Assembly (NCBI GenBank): GCA_963842065.1
Contig: CAWJEW010000003.1
Span: 310,001 to 374,000 of the forward strand
Source: CAITWD01 sp963842065
GTDB taxonomy: Bacteria > Actinomycetota > Thermoleophilia > Miltoncostaeales > Miltoncostaeaceae
Direction: 5' to 3'
Length of the DNA: 64,000 nt
A model generated the notes under the pieces. The model saw only the letters and a program-made list of their open reading frames with translations. It was not told the DNA's origin and did not search any database. The position numbers and the translations under genes are program-made. This document shows, in pieces, positions 16,652 through 25,033 of the stretch. Within the stretch, counting starts at the first letter, position 1; each line of letters begins with the position of its first letter.

Positions 16652-17507
16652 GCCAGGCGTTCGCGCGTTCGACCAACTCGTCGGCGAGCTGTCTCCGAGT
16701 GCGCCGCGAGCGTGGCGGTTCGCCGCACTGCGCACCGCCTCGCGGGCGGCCGCGCGCCTGTCGCGCGGACTCGAGATCGGCTACCGGGAGGGGTTCGACA
16801 GCAGCGCCTTTATGGCGCACGTGTATGCGAATCGGCCGGTTGGGCGGACCCATGTGGGGCGCGCGCTCGATCGGCGCCTGCTCAGCCGGCGCACCTGCGA
16901 GGCGTTTCGCGACATCCGTGGGCTCGCTGCCGCGGCGGTGTTGGACGCCATCGACACCGCACTCGTCTCCGGTGTCGCCGAACCGCTGGTCGTCGATGTC
17001 GCCGCCGGCCCGGCCCCGTATCTCCTCGACGTGCTGGCTGTCCGCCCGACTGCGCGCGCCGTCTTGCGTGACATCGACCCGCACGCGGTGCGCGCGGCCG
17101 CCGATGAGGTCCACCGGCGCGGCTTGGGCGCCCGTGTGGAATGTGCGGTTGCGGACGCATTCAACGTCGCGGCGCTCGCTGCGGCCCATCCGCGGCTGGA
17201 CATCGTCCTCGAGCTCGGTCTGTACGGGATCTATCACGACGACGCGCGGGTGGCCGACCATCTGCGCGAACTCGGCGCCCAGGTGCGTCCGTCGCAGATC
17301 GTGTGCAACGTGCAGGCCCGCAACCCCGAGATCGAATACATCGCCCGCGTCTGGCGGAACCGTGCGGGCGAGCCCTGTGTGTGGCGGCTGCGCACAGCGT
17401 CGGCGATCGTCGAGTGGATGGCCGCGGCCGGATATGCGCCCGTGTCGATCACGCGGGATCGCCATGGCATCTACCGGGTACTGCGACTGACCCGCCAGGT
17501 TCCGTGA
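16644..17507 (+). CDS. Class I SAM-dependent methyltransferase (Methyltransf_20-like)
   Basis: A 287-residue protein. A helical N-terminus (to about 115) precedes a Rossmann methyltransferase: motif I VVDVAAGPAPYLLDVL, then the acidic strand AVLRDIDPHAVRAAADEV, the adenine-side VECAVADAFN, and LDIVLELGLYGIYHDD as motif IV. The C-terminal EIEYIARVWRNR and PVSITRDRHGIYRV resemble the putative methyltransferase family attached to some alpha/beta hydrolases. ATG at 16644 overlaps the previous gene by 8 bp; a second ATG lies at 16632. The stop overlaps the next GTG. Substrate unknown. Confidence 0.8.
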   Translation: MSEPGVRAFDQLVGELSPSAPRAWRFAALRTASRAAARLSRGLEIGYREGFDSSAFMAHVYANRPVGRTHVGRALDRRLLSRRTCEAFRDIRGLAAAAVLDAIDTALVSGVAEPLVVDVAAGPAPYLLDVLAVRPTARAVLRDIDPHAVRAAADEVHRRGLGARVECAVADAFNVAALAAAHPRLDIVLELGLYGIYHDDARVADHLRELGAQVRPSQIVCNVQARNPEIEYIARVWRNRAGEPCVWRLRTASAIVEWMAAAGYAPVSITRDRHGIYRVLRLTRQVP

Positions 17508-18859
17508 GTAGCGTCCTGACTTGGGGTCCGGTGCGTGGGGTCCATCGGCGTGCGTCGTCGCGTCTGCAGGCGGTGCAAGCCAGCCCGCACGCGATGTGGA
17601 ATTACGTGACCTACCGCGACGCGATACGTGTCCTGGGGCTCGATCCCGACGAGATCTACCCTGAGGGCGCGACGCGGCTCGACCCGGCGTACTGGGTTGA
17701 TCTGGGCTGGCTGACCTGTTTCGCAGGGCCACCCGAGAGCGCGGTAACCGCGATGCGCGAGGCGGTCAACGCCGAGGCCTTGAATCAGTACCCACCGGAC
17801 CTGCTGGAGCCCCTGCGCGATGAGGCGGCGCGGTTCCTGCGGGCTGAGCGCGGACCCGCGTTGGAGGTGATCGGGACCGCGGGCGCGCAGGAGGGCATCT
17901 CCTTGAGCCTGATGGCCACGGTGGACACGGGCGATGAAGTCATCGTGAGCGATCCCGGCTACTTCCATGTGCCGTCGGCCGTGCTGGCGGTCGGCGGAAT
18001 CCCCGTCGGGGTTCCGATCTCGGCCGCCAGCGCGTTTCGGTTGGACCCGGAGGCCGTCGCCGCCCGGATCACGCCCCGGACCCGCGCGGTGGTGATCATC
18101 GACCCGGTGAACCCCTATGGCACCGTAGCCACCCGGAGCGAACTCGAGCACCTGGCCGCGCTTGCGGATCATCATGGCCTCATGCTCATCCACGACGTCA
18201 CCCACGGTGCGCTGGGCATCGACCCCGACGCCAACCTTTATCCGCTGCCGTCGCTGGGGTTAACCGGCAACGCAACGGCGACGTTCTCAGTGTCGCACTG
18301 CTGGGGCATGGCTGGTGCCCGCGTCGGGTTTCTCGCCGGGCCGCCGGACCTGATGCGGGGATGCCTGCAGTTGAAGGCGGCCCTCACGCGCCTGAATACG
18401 AATCTCGTCGCTCAGATCGCCGCGCTCGCCGCGCTTCGCGATGCGGATTACCTAGACCACGCGGCCAACATCGTCCGGGCCAACCTCACGCACCTGGAGC
18501 AGACACTCGAGGCGTGCGACGGTCTGCGTCTGGTCGTACGTCCCCAGCGGGGTCTGTCGTGTGCGGTCGACACGTCGGCGGCCGGCGTGTCTGCGCAGGA
18601 ACTGTTGGTCGCGTTGTTCGCCCGCAAGGTCGCGGTGTACCCGGGTGACGGCTTAGGAGAGTCCACGGCAGCGAGCATGATCCGGATCAACCTATCGCGG
18701 CCGGACGCACACGCGATGGAACAGCTGCGGGCGGTGTTGCCGGATGCGCTGGCGGAGGCACAGACAGGCCGCTGGCGGGGAGCGGTGATCGAACTGCTGG
18801 AACGCAAGGGCACCGCGCGTAGCGCACGGCTTGCCGACGCACTGCGTGCCAAGCCGTGA
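17504..18859 (+). CDS. Class I/II aminotransferase-like protein with Lys-to-His change at the PLP site
   Basis: A 451-residue fold type I PLP-dependent enzyme homologue. Recognisable blocks: GTAGAQEGISLSLMA (phosphate loop and start of the cofactor site), DPGYFHVP, IIDPVNPYGTVA (the NPxG motif, about 203-206), and LIHDVTHGALGID with the Asp that contacts the pyridine nitrogen (about 231). The expected SxSKxxGxxGxRxG segment reads SVSHCWGMAGARVGF: the Schiff-base Lys is His (about residue 265, codon CAC at 18296-18298). The Arg after it is kept. The protein may bind PMP/PLP without forming an internal aldimine, or do non-transaminase chemistry as in the sugar dehydrase ColD, which also uses His. 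GTG start overlaps the methyltransferase stop; TGATG overlap with the decarboxylase. Confidence 0.85.
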   Translation: MSSVLTWGPVRGVHRRASSRLQAVQASPHAMWNYVTYRDAIRVLGLDPDEIYPEGATRLDPAYWVDLGWLTCFAGPPESAVTAMREAVNAEALNQYPPDLLEPLRDEAARFLRAERGPALEVIGTAGAQEGISLSLMATVDTGDEVIVSDPGYFHVPSAVLAVGGIPVGVPISAASAFRLDPEAVAARITPRTRAVVIIDPVNPYGTVATRSELEHLAALADHHGLMLIHDVTHGALGIDPDANLYPLPSLGLTGNATATFSVSHCWGMAGARVGFLAGPPDLMRGCLQLKAALTRLNTNLVAQIAALAALRDADYLDHAANIVRANLTHLEQTLEACDGLRLVVRPQRGLSCAVDTSAAGVSAQELLVALFARKVAVYPGDGLGESTAASMIRINLSRPDAHAMEQLRAVLPDALAEAQTGRWRGAVIELLERKGTARSARLADALRAKP

Positions 18860-20094
18860 TGGTGCCCGAGCTCGTCGCCGAGTACGGGTCGCCCCTGTGG
18901 ATGGCCGATCTCGATAGCGCTCGCGATGCCTATCGCGACCTGTCGACGCTGTTCAGCCGCGCCTGGGGCGACACCGAGATCGCGTACTCGTTCAAGACCA
19001 ATCGACTACTCGCTCTGTTGGTCGCGCTGACCGATGAAGGAGCGGCTGCCGAGGTCGTCTGCGACGCCGAATACGTGCTGGCCCGTGACATCCTTGCGCT
19101 CGATGGGGGCAGGATCGTCGTGAACGGCCCGGCCAAGACGGGCGCGCTGCTTGGCCGTGCGGCGAGTGACGGCGCGCTGGTCATGTGTGACGCGGCCGAC
19201 GAGATCGACCGAGCTGCTGCGGCCGGTGTCGATCGCATCGGGCTGCGGGTCAGCCAGCCGGGAGCGCGTGGTGCGGCGAGTCGCTTCGGGATCCCGCCTC
19301 ACGAGGTGGTCGCCGCAGCCGCCCGAGCAGCACGCGCGGGACTTCTGCTCGAGGCGCTGGGCACGCACGTGGTGTCGACCGACGTGCTTTCGCCACCCGA
19401 CGCGGAGTCCACCCTGGCCGATCGGGTACGCGTCCTGTGGCCGCGGGGCTCGGAGGACCACACGCGGGCGGCGCGGCGCCTTGCGCGGATGGCCCGCGAA
19501 CTGGCTGTAGCCGGTTACCCGGTTCGGACCATCGACATCGGCGGCGGTCTGCCGGCCCCGGGCGACGCGGCCGGACACGTGCACGGCATCACGCAGGCGC
19601 TGCAGGACGAGGGGTTCGACGGGCGCCTGGTCGCCGAGCCGGGACGCGCAGTCGTCGCGGCCGCGGTTGACTTGGCGTGCACCGTGATCACGGTCAAGCG
19701 ACTCGAGGACGGCCGCCGCGCGGTCGTCCTCGACGCGGGGACCAATCATGTGCCGGGCGCACTGTGGCAATGGCCCAACGTCCGGTCCCTGGTCGACGGG
19801 CCCTCGGCGGGGCCGGCCATGGTCTGCGGCCCGCTGTGTCTGAACATCGACATCTTGCACCCTGCGGCCGAGCTTCCTGATGTCGGACCCGGGGACCTGA
19901 TCGTCATTGAAGGCGTCGGCGCCTATGCCCAGTCCCATGCCACGCAATTTGGTGACGCCCGGCCGGCGGTCATGGCTCGTCAGGGCGGGCGCTGGGTGCT
20001 TGCACGTCGCCGCGAGGAACTATCGGATCTGATCGGCCCGGAACTGCCCGCCGGAATCGCGATCGGCCATCTCCACGAGGAGGGATTCACATGA
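18859..20094 (+). CDS. PLP-dependent decarboxylase, diaminopimelate/ornithine decarboxylase family (fold type III)
   Basis: A 411-residue alanine-racemase-fold decarboxylase. The PLP lysine is in IAYSFKTNRL (about residue 46). The glycine-rich phosphate loop is TIDIGGGLPAP, followed by RLVAEPGRAVV and the C-terminal CGPLCLNIDIL with the intersubunit Cys-x-x-x-Asp signature. It differs from housekeeping LysA in lacking its usual substrate-binding blocks near the N-terminus, so the substrate is probably another amino acid. Coupled to the aminotransferase-like gene (TGATG) and to the flavoprotein gene (ATGA region). A substrate shared with the Lys-less PLP protein is plausible but not shown. Confidence 0.85.
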   Translation: MVPELVAEYGSPLWMADLDSARDAYRDLSTLFSRAWGDTEIAYSFKTNRLLALLVALTDEGAAAEVVCDAEYVLARDILALDGGRIVVNGPAKTGALLGRAASDGALVMCDAADEIDRAAAAGVDRIGLRVSQPGARGAASRFGIPPHEVVAAAARAARAGLLLEALGTHVVSTDVLSPPDAESTLADRVRVLWPRGSEDHTRAARRLARMARELAVAGYPVRTIDIGGGLPAPGDAAGHVHGITQALQDEGFDGRLVAEPGRAVVAAAVDLACTVITVKRLEDGRRAVVLDAGTNHVPGALWQWPNVRSLVDGPSAGPAMVCGPLCLNIDILHPAAELPDVGPGDLIVIEGVGAYAQSHATQFGDARPAVMARQGGRWVLARRREELSDLIGPELPAGIAIGHLHEEGFT

Positions 20095-21440
20095 AACAGC
20101 GACTCGCCGTCATCGGGGGAGGGGGCGCGGGGATCGCGGCCGCAACCACCGCGAAGCGGCAGAACCCCGATCTGCACGTCACCCTGTTCACGGAGTTCGA
20201 AGATGTCGCTTACTCGCCGTGCGGTATTCCGTTCGTCCACGGACGCGAGATTGAATCGTTCGAGGCCCTGTTTCTGTCGACGGTCGAGCGCTACGTCGAG
20301 GACGGCCTCGACATGCGTATGGAGACCGTGGTCACCGAGATCGATCTGAATCGGCGCATCCTGACGGCACGCAATCAGCATGAAGGGTTCGACAAGCTCA
20401 TCATCTGCACCGGGTTCGTCTGGGAGAAGCCGGATGTACCGGGTGCAAACCTCGAAGGCCTGCACTACGTCAAGAACATCCGCAAGGCCATGGAATTCGA
20501 CAAGCTGTTGGACACCGTCAAGCGCGTCGTCGTTATCGGTGCGACGCCGCTGGGCGTGGAAATGGCCGGCAATCTCGGGCGCCGTGGGCTCGAAGTGGAC
20601 TTTGTCGACGAGGGCCCGTGGGCGCTCCACGAGGTCCTCGACCCAGATGTTGCCGAGCCGGTACATGAGTCGCTGACCAAGCATGGCGTCACGCTGCGAT
20701 TCGGCACCCGTGTCGAGGCGTTTCTGGGCGACGGCCAGCATGTCAGGGCGGTGGCAACGAGCAACGGGGAGATCCCGTGCGACGTCGTCGTCGTGTGCCT
20801 GCACAAGATGCCCAACAACACGATCGCCGCGGCCGCGGGCGTGGCGATCGGGACGACCGGCGGAATTGTCGTCGACGACGGTATGCGGACGTCGGTTGAG
20901 GGCGTCTGGGCCGCCGGTGACGTGGTTGAAGTCCCGCACGGTCTGACGATGATCCCGATCCGCGGACTCACCGGATCGCACGCGTACGCGCAGGGCCGAA
21001 CGGCCGGCGCCAATGCGGCGGGTGGGTCGCGCGCGTACGACCCGGTGTGGGTACCGTGGGGGCTCGTCGGCGGCGACTACACTATCGGCGGGTTTTCGTT
21101 TGGGGAGACGCTCGCCACGGCGGTCGGAGTACCCTACGTGGTCGCGCGCGGCGTCGGCGTCTCTCGGGCCCGCTACTTCCCCGGCGCGGAGCGGACACAT
21201 GTCAAGCTCCTGGCGGAACCCGATACCCTCAGACTTATCGGTGCCCAGCTTCACGGCGGCGACGGTGTCAAAGAACGGTGCGACTTCCTTGCGTTCGCGG
21301 CCAAGCGCGGCGCGACGCTGGAGGACATCGCTTGGATGGAGAACATCTATTCGCCGCCGATCGGCGCCCTGTTCGAACCGATGGCGATTGCCGCGCAGAA
21401 CGGACTCGCCCAGTTGCGCGAAGCAGGTGCGGCGACGTGA
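20091..21440 (+). CDS. FAD-dependent oxidoreductase, CoA-disulfide reductase/NADH oxidase family
   Basis: A 449-residue pyridine nucleotide-disulfide oxidoreductase. N-terminal FAD motif LAVIGGGGAGIAAATTAKR; active-site-like single Cys in YSPCGIPF (Cys44), the position of the catalytic Cys in CoA-disulfide reductase and NADH oxidase; NAD motif VVVIGATPLGVEMAGNLGRRG; FAD-binding VWAAGDVVEV. The C-terminal dimerisation domain follows GRTAGANAAGG. No rhodanese domain is attached. A site AGGAGG precedes its ATG inside the end of the decarboxylase gene. It may reduce a disulfide or persulfide, or recycle NAD(P). It is not the flavoprotein family normally found in Nit1C clusters. Confidence 0.85.
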   Translation: MKQRLAVIGGGGAGIAAATTAKRQNPDLHVTLFTEFEDVAYSPCGIPFVHGREIESFEALFLSTVERYVEDGLDMRMETVVTEIDLNRRILTARNQHEGFDKLIICTGFVWEKPDVPGANLEGLHYVKNIRKAMEFDKLLDTVKRVVVIGATPLGVEMAGNLGRRGLEVDFVDEGPWALHEVLDPDVAEPVHESLTKHGVTLRFGTRVEAFLGDGQHVRAVATSNGEIPCDVVVVCLHKMPNNTIAAAAGVAIGTTGGIVVDDGMRTSVEGVWAAGDVVEVPHGLTMIPIRGLTGSHAYAQGRTAGANAAGGSRAYDPVWVPWGLVGGDYTIGGFSFGETLATAVGVPYVVARGVGVSRARYFPGAERTHVKLLAEPDTLRLIGAQLHGGDGVKERCDFLAFAAKRGATLEDIAWMENIYSPPIGALFEPMAIAAQNGLAQLREAGAAT

Positions 21441-21733
21441 CACACGACTCCCATCGCAAGCGGCGCCTTCGAGAGGTCACCGAACGACACCTCATGATCG
21501 ATGCCATGCGGCGCGTTGCGCGGGGCTATCCCGGCGTTACGATCGCGCGGCCCGCGTTCCGGTCGAACTGGTTCTGGGCGTGCGTGTTTGTCCCCGTCTA
21601 TCGGCGCGTTCCCTGGGCGGTGCGTGCGCGGGCGATCAAGATGACGGGGATGGGTGCATCCGGGTGGACGCCACCCTCGCGACGGCCGGGAGAACCCTGG
21701 CAGCCGCCGAGGTCGAACCCACCCACCGGCTAG
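21437..21733 (+). CDS. Small basic hypothetical protein, end of the plus-strand arm
   Basis: Translation from a GTG at 21437 that overlaps the flavoprotein stop (GTGA) gives 98 residues, very rich in Arg. RKRRLREVTERHLMIDAMRR is helical; ARPAFRSNWFWACVFVPVYR is aromatic and could lie at a membrane surface; the last 25 residues are Pro-rich. I do not recognise it. The tight overlap with the previous gene is the main support. Confidence 0.5.
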   Translation: MTHDSHRKRRLREVTERHLMIDAMRRVARGYPGVTIARPAFRSNWFWACVFVPVYRRVPWAVRARAIKMTGMGASGWTPPSRRPGEPWQPPRSNPPTG

Positions 21734-21849
21734 CGGCCTCGGCCAGCGAACGGCAGCGTTGTGTCGCCAGTGCGGGTCGCTGCGCAAAGCGTTGCGTCGC
21801 TTTGGCCTGCCAGCGGACGCGCGCCGCGGGCAGGCGCTGAGCGCGGTGC

Positions 21850-22512
21850 TCACGTGTCAGCTTCGAGCCGCTGCAGATCCTCGCGATAGATCTCGTATGC
21901 CGCGGTGTACTCCATGACCCGCGCGACCTCGGCCACCCGATCCTCGGGCCAGCCCGCACGACGCAGCAAGTGGAAACCCATCTCCATGCCAGACGTGATG
22001 CCCCCCGCAGTGATGATCCGTCCAGCGTCGACCACGCGCGCTCGGCTGATGCGGCAGCGCGGTGCGAGCTGTGCCAACCGGTCGATCGGATCCATGCCGT
22101 TCGGACCCTGCTCGATCGCGTCGGGCTCCTTGCGGTTGGTGGCGGCCACGCCGTCAAGCAGGCCCATAGCGGCGTAGATCCACGATCCGGTGCAGACGCT
22201 CGTCAGCGAAGTTGACTCCGGGAGCTCCAGGATGAACTCGTGCAGGCGCCGGAGGTGCATTTCCTGGCGCGTGCCGAACCCGTCGGGGATCAGGAAGGCA
22301 TCCATCGCGGGACTATCAGTGAACGAGTTGTTGGGCATCACGGTAACCCCAGCTTGGGTCTGCACCGGACGCATCGCGTCGGCGATGAGAAATGCGTCGA
22401 GTTCTGGGTCAAAACGCCTCGCGACGGCGAATACGCCGACCGGCGCGGCGAAGTCAACGACCTCGGCGTCCTTGAAGACGTATGCGCCGAGACGCAATCC
22501 GGGAATGGGCAT
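21850..22512 (-). CDS. DJ-1/PfpI family protein, isonitrile hydratase-like
   Basis: A 220-residue class I glutamine amidotransferase-fold protein. Near the N-terminus, AEVVDFAAPVGVFAVA keeps the Asp that follows the first strand in isonitrile hydratase. The nucleophile elbow TSVCTGSWIYAAMGLLDG carries the Cys-Thr pair of that enzyme, and IITAGGITSGMEMGFHLL is the family C-terminal block. Isonitrile hydratase of Pseudomonas turns isonitriles into N-formamides. DJ-1 proteins also include glyoxalases and regulators, so substrate is uncertain. The gene is convergent to the cluster and 116 bp from it, so it may belong functionally to the same nitrogen/cyano theme. Confidence 0.8.
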   Translation of the reverse strand: MPIPGLRLGAYVFKDAEVVDFAAPVGVFAVARRFDPELDAFLIADAMRPVQTQAGVTVMPNNSFTDSPAMDAFLIPDGFGTRQEMHLRRLHEFILELPESTSLTSVCTGSWIYAAMGLLDGVAATNRKEPDAIEQGPNGMDPIDRLAQLAPRCRISRARVVDAGRIITAGGITSGMEMGFHLLRRAGWPEDRVAEVARVMEYTAAYEIYREDLQRLEADT

Positions 22513-22834
22513 GCTAATACCGCCGCTCCTTGCCTGGATGCCGGACGCCGATACGGCCCGGGCTCGTGAAGGGACCAGATGCCGTCATGTGGCGGTGCGC
22601 TCGGCCACTGACTGGTGGGTGCACCCCTCACGGCGACGCCCGTGGCGACCGGACACCCTGCCGCGCCGGTGCACGGCAATCGCAAGGCCCATCGCGTCTT
22701 TTGACCCGAACTGGAAAATCGTGGTGGTCGAAACTAAGCACGCCTGTTCGGCGGCGCGTAGTTGACGGGAGAACCGTCGCTGGTCCCGCCCGCGCGGATC
22801 AGCGCATTTTGCGAGGAGGCCTCCGGTCGGCGGC

Positions 22835-22874
22835 TCAAATGATGGGCGCGGCAGGACTCGAACCTGCGACCCAG
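22835..22874 (-). repeat. tRNA(CAU) 3'-end fragment, att-like copy 1
   Basis: Forty bases match the 3' part of the tRNA gene at 35419-35492 (T arm, acceptor strand and a few flanking bases) exactly except for one base in the flank. The match stops at the variable loop, after which the sequence reads aggttattcgtcg instead of the anticodon arm. It is a partial duplicate and not a functional tRNA. Confidence 0.8.
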
Positions 22875-22919
22875 AGGTTATTCGTCGCGGCGCTCCGGAC
22901 TAGTGCGTAACTCGCGGTA

Positions 22920-22981
22920 AGCAGGTAGTTCAAATGATGGGCGCGGCAGGACTCGAACCTGCGACCCAGGGATTATGAGTC
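22920..22981 (-). repeat. tRNA(CAU) 3'-half direct repeat, att-like copy 2
   Basis: Sixty-two bases match 35401-35462 with two mismatches. The inner 46 bp (22936-22981) are identical, running from the anticodon loop through the 3' end of the tRNA. The 5' half of the tRNA is absent. This is what integration of an element into the 3' half of a tRNA gene leaves at the far end (attL/attR). It lies 12.5 kb from the intact tRNA. Confidence 0.85.
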
Positions 22982-23469
22982 GTCAAACGGCGTTTCCGCG
23001 GCTCGCCGCGCCTTCATGACTGCCCTGCTCCTTAGTGCTCTCCCGGGAGAGCGGCGACGATTTCTGTTCCGCGCGTTTCCGCGCGTTCGAGTGACACTCT
23101 CGTGACGCCCGGATATGCACGAAGCGGTCACGCCGGCCACTCCAGGTACGAGAGGTGCGAATCGCTGCGGAGCGGGGCGTGGCCCCTCCTTGTTCTTCGT
23201 GACAGCTCGCTGATATCGGCCCACAGCCGCTATGCCGAAGGACGGACGGCGATCGTTCGGGTTCGTCTCCGGTGGCACTCGGTCTGTGGGTGACGCCGGC
23301 GACCCTCTCGGGTCTGCGTTGCACCCGATCGACGGCTCGTTGGATCACGTCCGCCGCCGCTCCGTGCTCTGCAGCCGGCTCATTGACTGACAGGCCACGC
23401 TCATGCGAGCGGTCTGGGGCGGCACCCTCCGCTTACGGGTTCAGATCGACCATCGCACGGGATCGACGC

Positions 23470-24282
23470 TCAGAGATGGCGCTCGACCTCAGCGAGCTTG
23501 GCGCGCAGTTGCTGGGTTCGCTGGTCCTGCTCCTCGAGGAGCTCCCGAAGGTTCTGAAGCAGCTCCTGTGGCGTCTGGGTCTCGGTGGACCCGGACGCGT
23601 CCGGTGCGGGCTTGTTGGGAGACAGGAAGGCGTTCGCCAGGTAGCCCGTGAATGTCGCAAACAGGGCAACCCCGACAACCAGGACGAAGCAGCCCACGAT
23701 CCGCCCGCCGGTCGTGACGGGGTACTTGTCGCCGTAGCCGACGGTCGTGATCGTGACGATGCCCCACCACAGCGAGTCACCCGCGGTCGTGATGTTCGCG
23801 TGCGGCGCGCCGATCTCGAAGCGGAGCACCAGCGAGCCGCAGACCTCGAGGACGATGATGGTCAACAGCACGACCACGTAGAGGGCGCTCTCGGCCCGGT
23901 CCTCGAGCAGCCAGTGCAGGAGCGCGCGCGGACTGTACTGCTGGAGGAGTTTCCGCGTGCGCCAGATGCGAAAGAGTCGCGCAAGGCGCAGCAGCGGCAG
24001 GCTCCCGAGGAAGTCGAGCCACCCCCCGTCGTGGACGAAGTACCCGCGCTTCGAGTCGGCTCGGAACAGGCGAGACGTGAAATCGCCAAGGAAGATCAGC
24101 GTCAGTACCGCATCGATGATGAAAATGACGTCCTTGGCGTACGACGGGAGCGGCGAGATGGGAAGGATCAGCGCCAAGTTGACGATGGAGAGGATCGACA
24201 GGAGCAGGATGAACAGCTCGTAGGTCGGATTCTTCAGCGCCGCGGCAGGGTCGGGATCGCGCGCATCATCCTCAGTCGTCAC
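23470..24282 (-). CDS. Voltage-gated potassium channel (6TM, Kv/VIC type)
   Basis: About 270 residues with GTG start at 24282 (GGAG upstream). Transmembrane segments: LFILLLSILSIVNLALILPI (S1), DVIFIIDAVLTLIFLGDF (S2), a short S3, an S4-like helix with spaced arginines in LLRLARLFRIWRTRKLL, then S5 (ALYVVVLLTIIVLEVCG), the pore helix with the selectivity filter TTVGYGD, and S6 (IVGCFVLVVGVALFATFTGY). A cytoplasmic C-terminal coiled coil (LLQNLRELLEEQDQRTQQL) probably aids tetramer assembly. It is the first gene of the tRNA-bounded island. Confidence 0.92.
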   Translation of the reverse strand: MTTEDDARDPDPAAALKNPTYELFILLLSILSIVNLALILPISPLPSYAKDVIFIIDAVLTLIFLGDFTSRLFRADSKRGYFVHDGGWLDFLGSLPLLRLARLFRIWRTRKLLQQYSPRALLHWLLEDRAESALYVVVLLTIIVLEVCGSLVLRFEIGAPHANITTAGDSLWWGIVTITTVGYGDKYPVTTGGRIVGCFVLVVGVALFATFTGYLANAFLSPNKPAPDASGSTETQTPQELLQNLRELLEEQDQRTQQLRAKLAEVERHL

Positions 24283-25033
24283 ATGACTCCCATCGTCGTT
24301 GCACTGGCTGGCCGCACGGCCTCTGCTTGACGCGGCCCCGAGTCCGATCGGATGATCACAGACGGTTCGGACTTCGCGCGGACAATCTCCGGGCCGGCGG
24401 GCCGTGGTTGTGCGATTTCGAGACCTCGAGGCGAAGGCTGCCGACCCATCTCCACAGCCCGCTTCCGCAGTCCGGGTCCGCCGGTTTCCGCGTCGGCGGT
24501 ATGGCGTCCCGTCCACGTTGAGTGGTCCGATCGGGCCTCGTTCGACCCGCGAGCCTTCAGCCGCACCGAGGTCATCGCTCTCATGTGCAGGGCCAAGATG
24601 GCGAAGCTGCGGCGACCGGTGATCTTCTGCACGGTCATCGGCGCGGTCGTTGCCCGCGCGATCATCATGTTCCCGTGGCGGTCTGTACGGGCTTGCCGGA
24701 GACCGTCTTCGGCGCGAAGGTGCCCACGGTCTCGGCGTCACGTGGATGCGTCCTCCTCCGAGCCGACTGCGATCGGTGGCGCGGGGATGCCATGTGGCCA
24801 CCATCGGCAGTCAGATGACGTTTCGGAGCAGCCCGGTGTTCAGTCGGCGGCGGCCGCGGGGGACTGTGCGACCCGTGCGCCACGGTTGTGACATGACGCC
24901 GCCGCGGCGTGCCGATCGGCCCACCTCGGGTGTTTCACCCGTTCCGAATGATTCGACGGGGCCGATGCTAGGTTAACGTCGCGGTGCGTTGGACTCGGCT
25001 CGAGCGGCTCGATCTCGAAGGAGCGAGCAGTCC
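24283..25033. other. Intergenic region without genes
   Basis: About 750 bp between the divergent channel and flavodoxin-like genes. No frame on either strand encodes a protein that I can support. The end nearest the flavodoxin-like gene contains its ribosome binding site, AAGGAG, at 25018-25023 and presumably its promoter. Confidence 0.5.

Larger units (their letters stand above)
22513..23469. other. Intergenic/island-edge region without genes
   Basis: Nothing in either strand between the DJ-1 gene and the K+ channel gene looks like a real protein. The stretch contains two tRNA-derived repeats (listed separately). Short open frames here that run across the repeats only translate tRNA sequence and are spurious. 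Confidence 0.6.

Noticed and set aside
20091..21440. Assignment of the flavoprotein as the Nit1C MSMEG_0569-type oxidoreductase
   Set aside because: The YSPCGIPF Cys and two-nucleotide fold layout match CoA-disulfide reductase/NADH oxidase rather than the Nit1C flavin monooxygenase-like family.
22530..22910. Plus-strand frame ending in MMGAAGLEPATQRLF
   Set aside because: This peptide is a known artefact of translating the complement of tRNA 3' sequence, here the att-like copy.
22835..22981. Two additional functional tRNA genes
   Set aside because: Both copies lack the 5' half (acceptor 5' strand, D arm, and most of the anticodon arm), so no cloverleaf can form.
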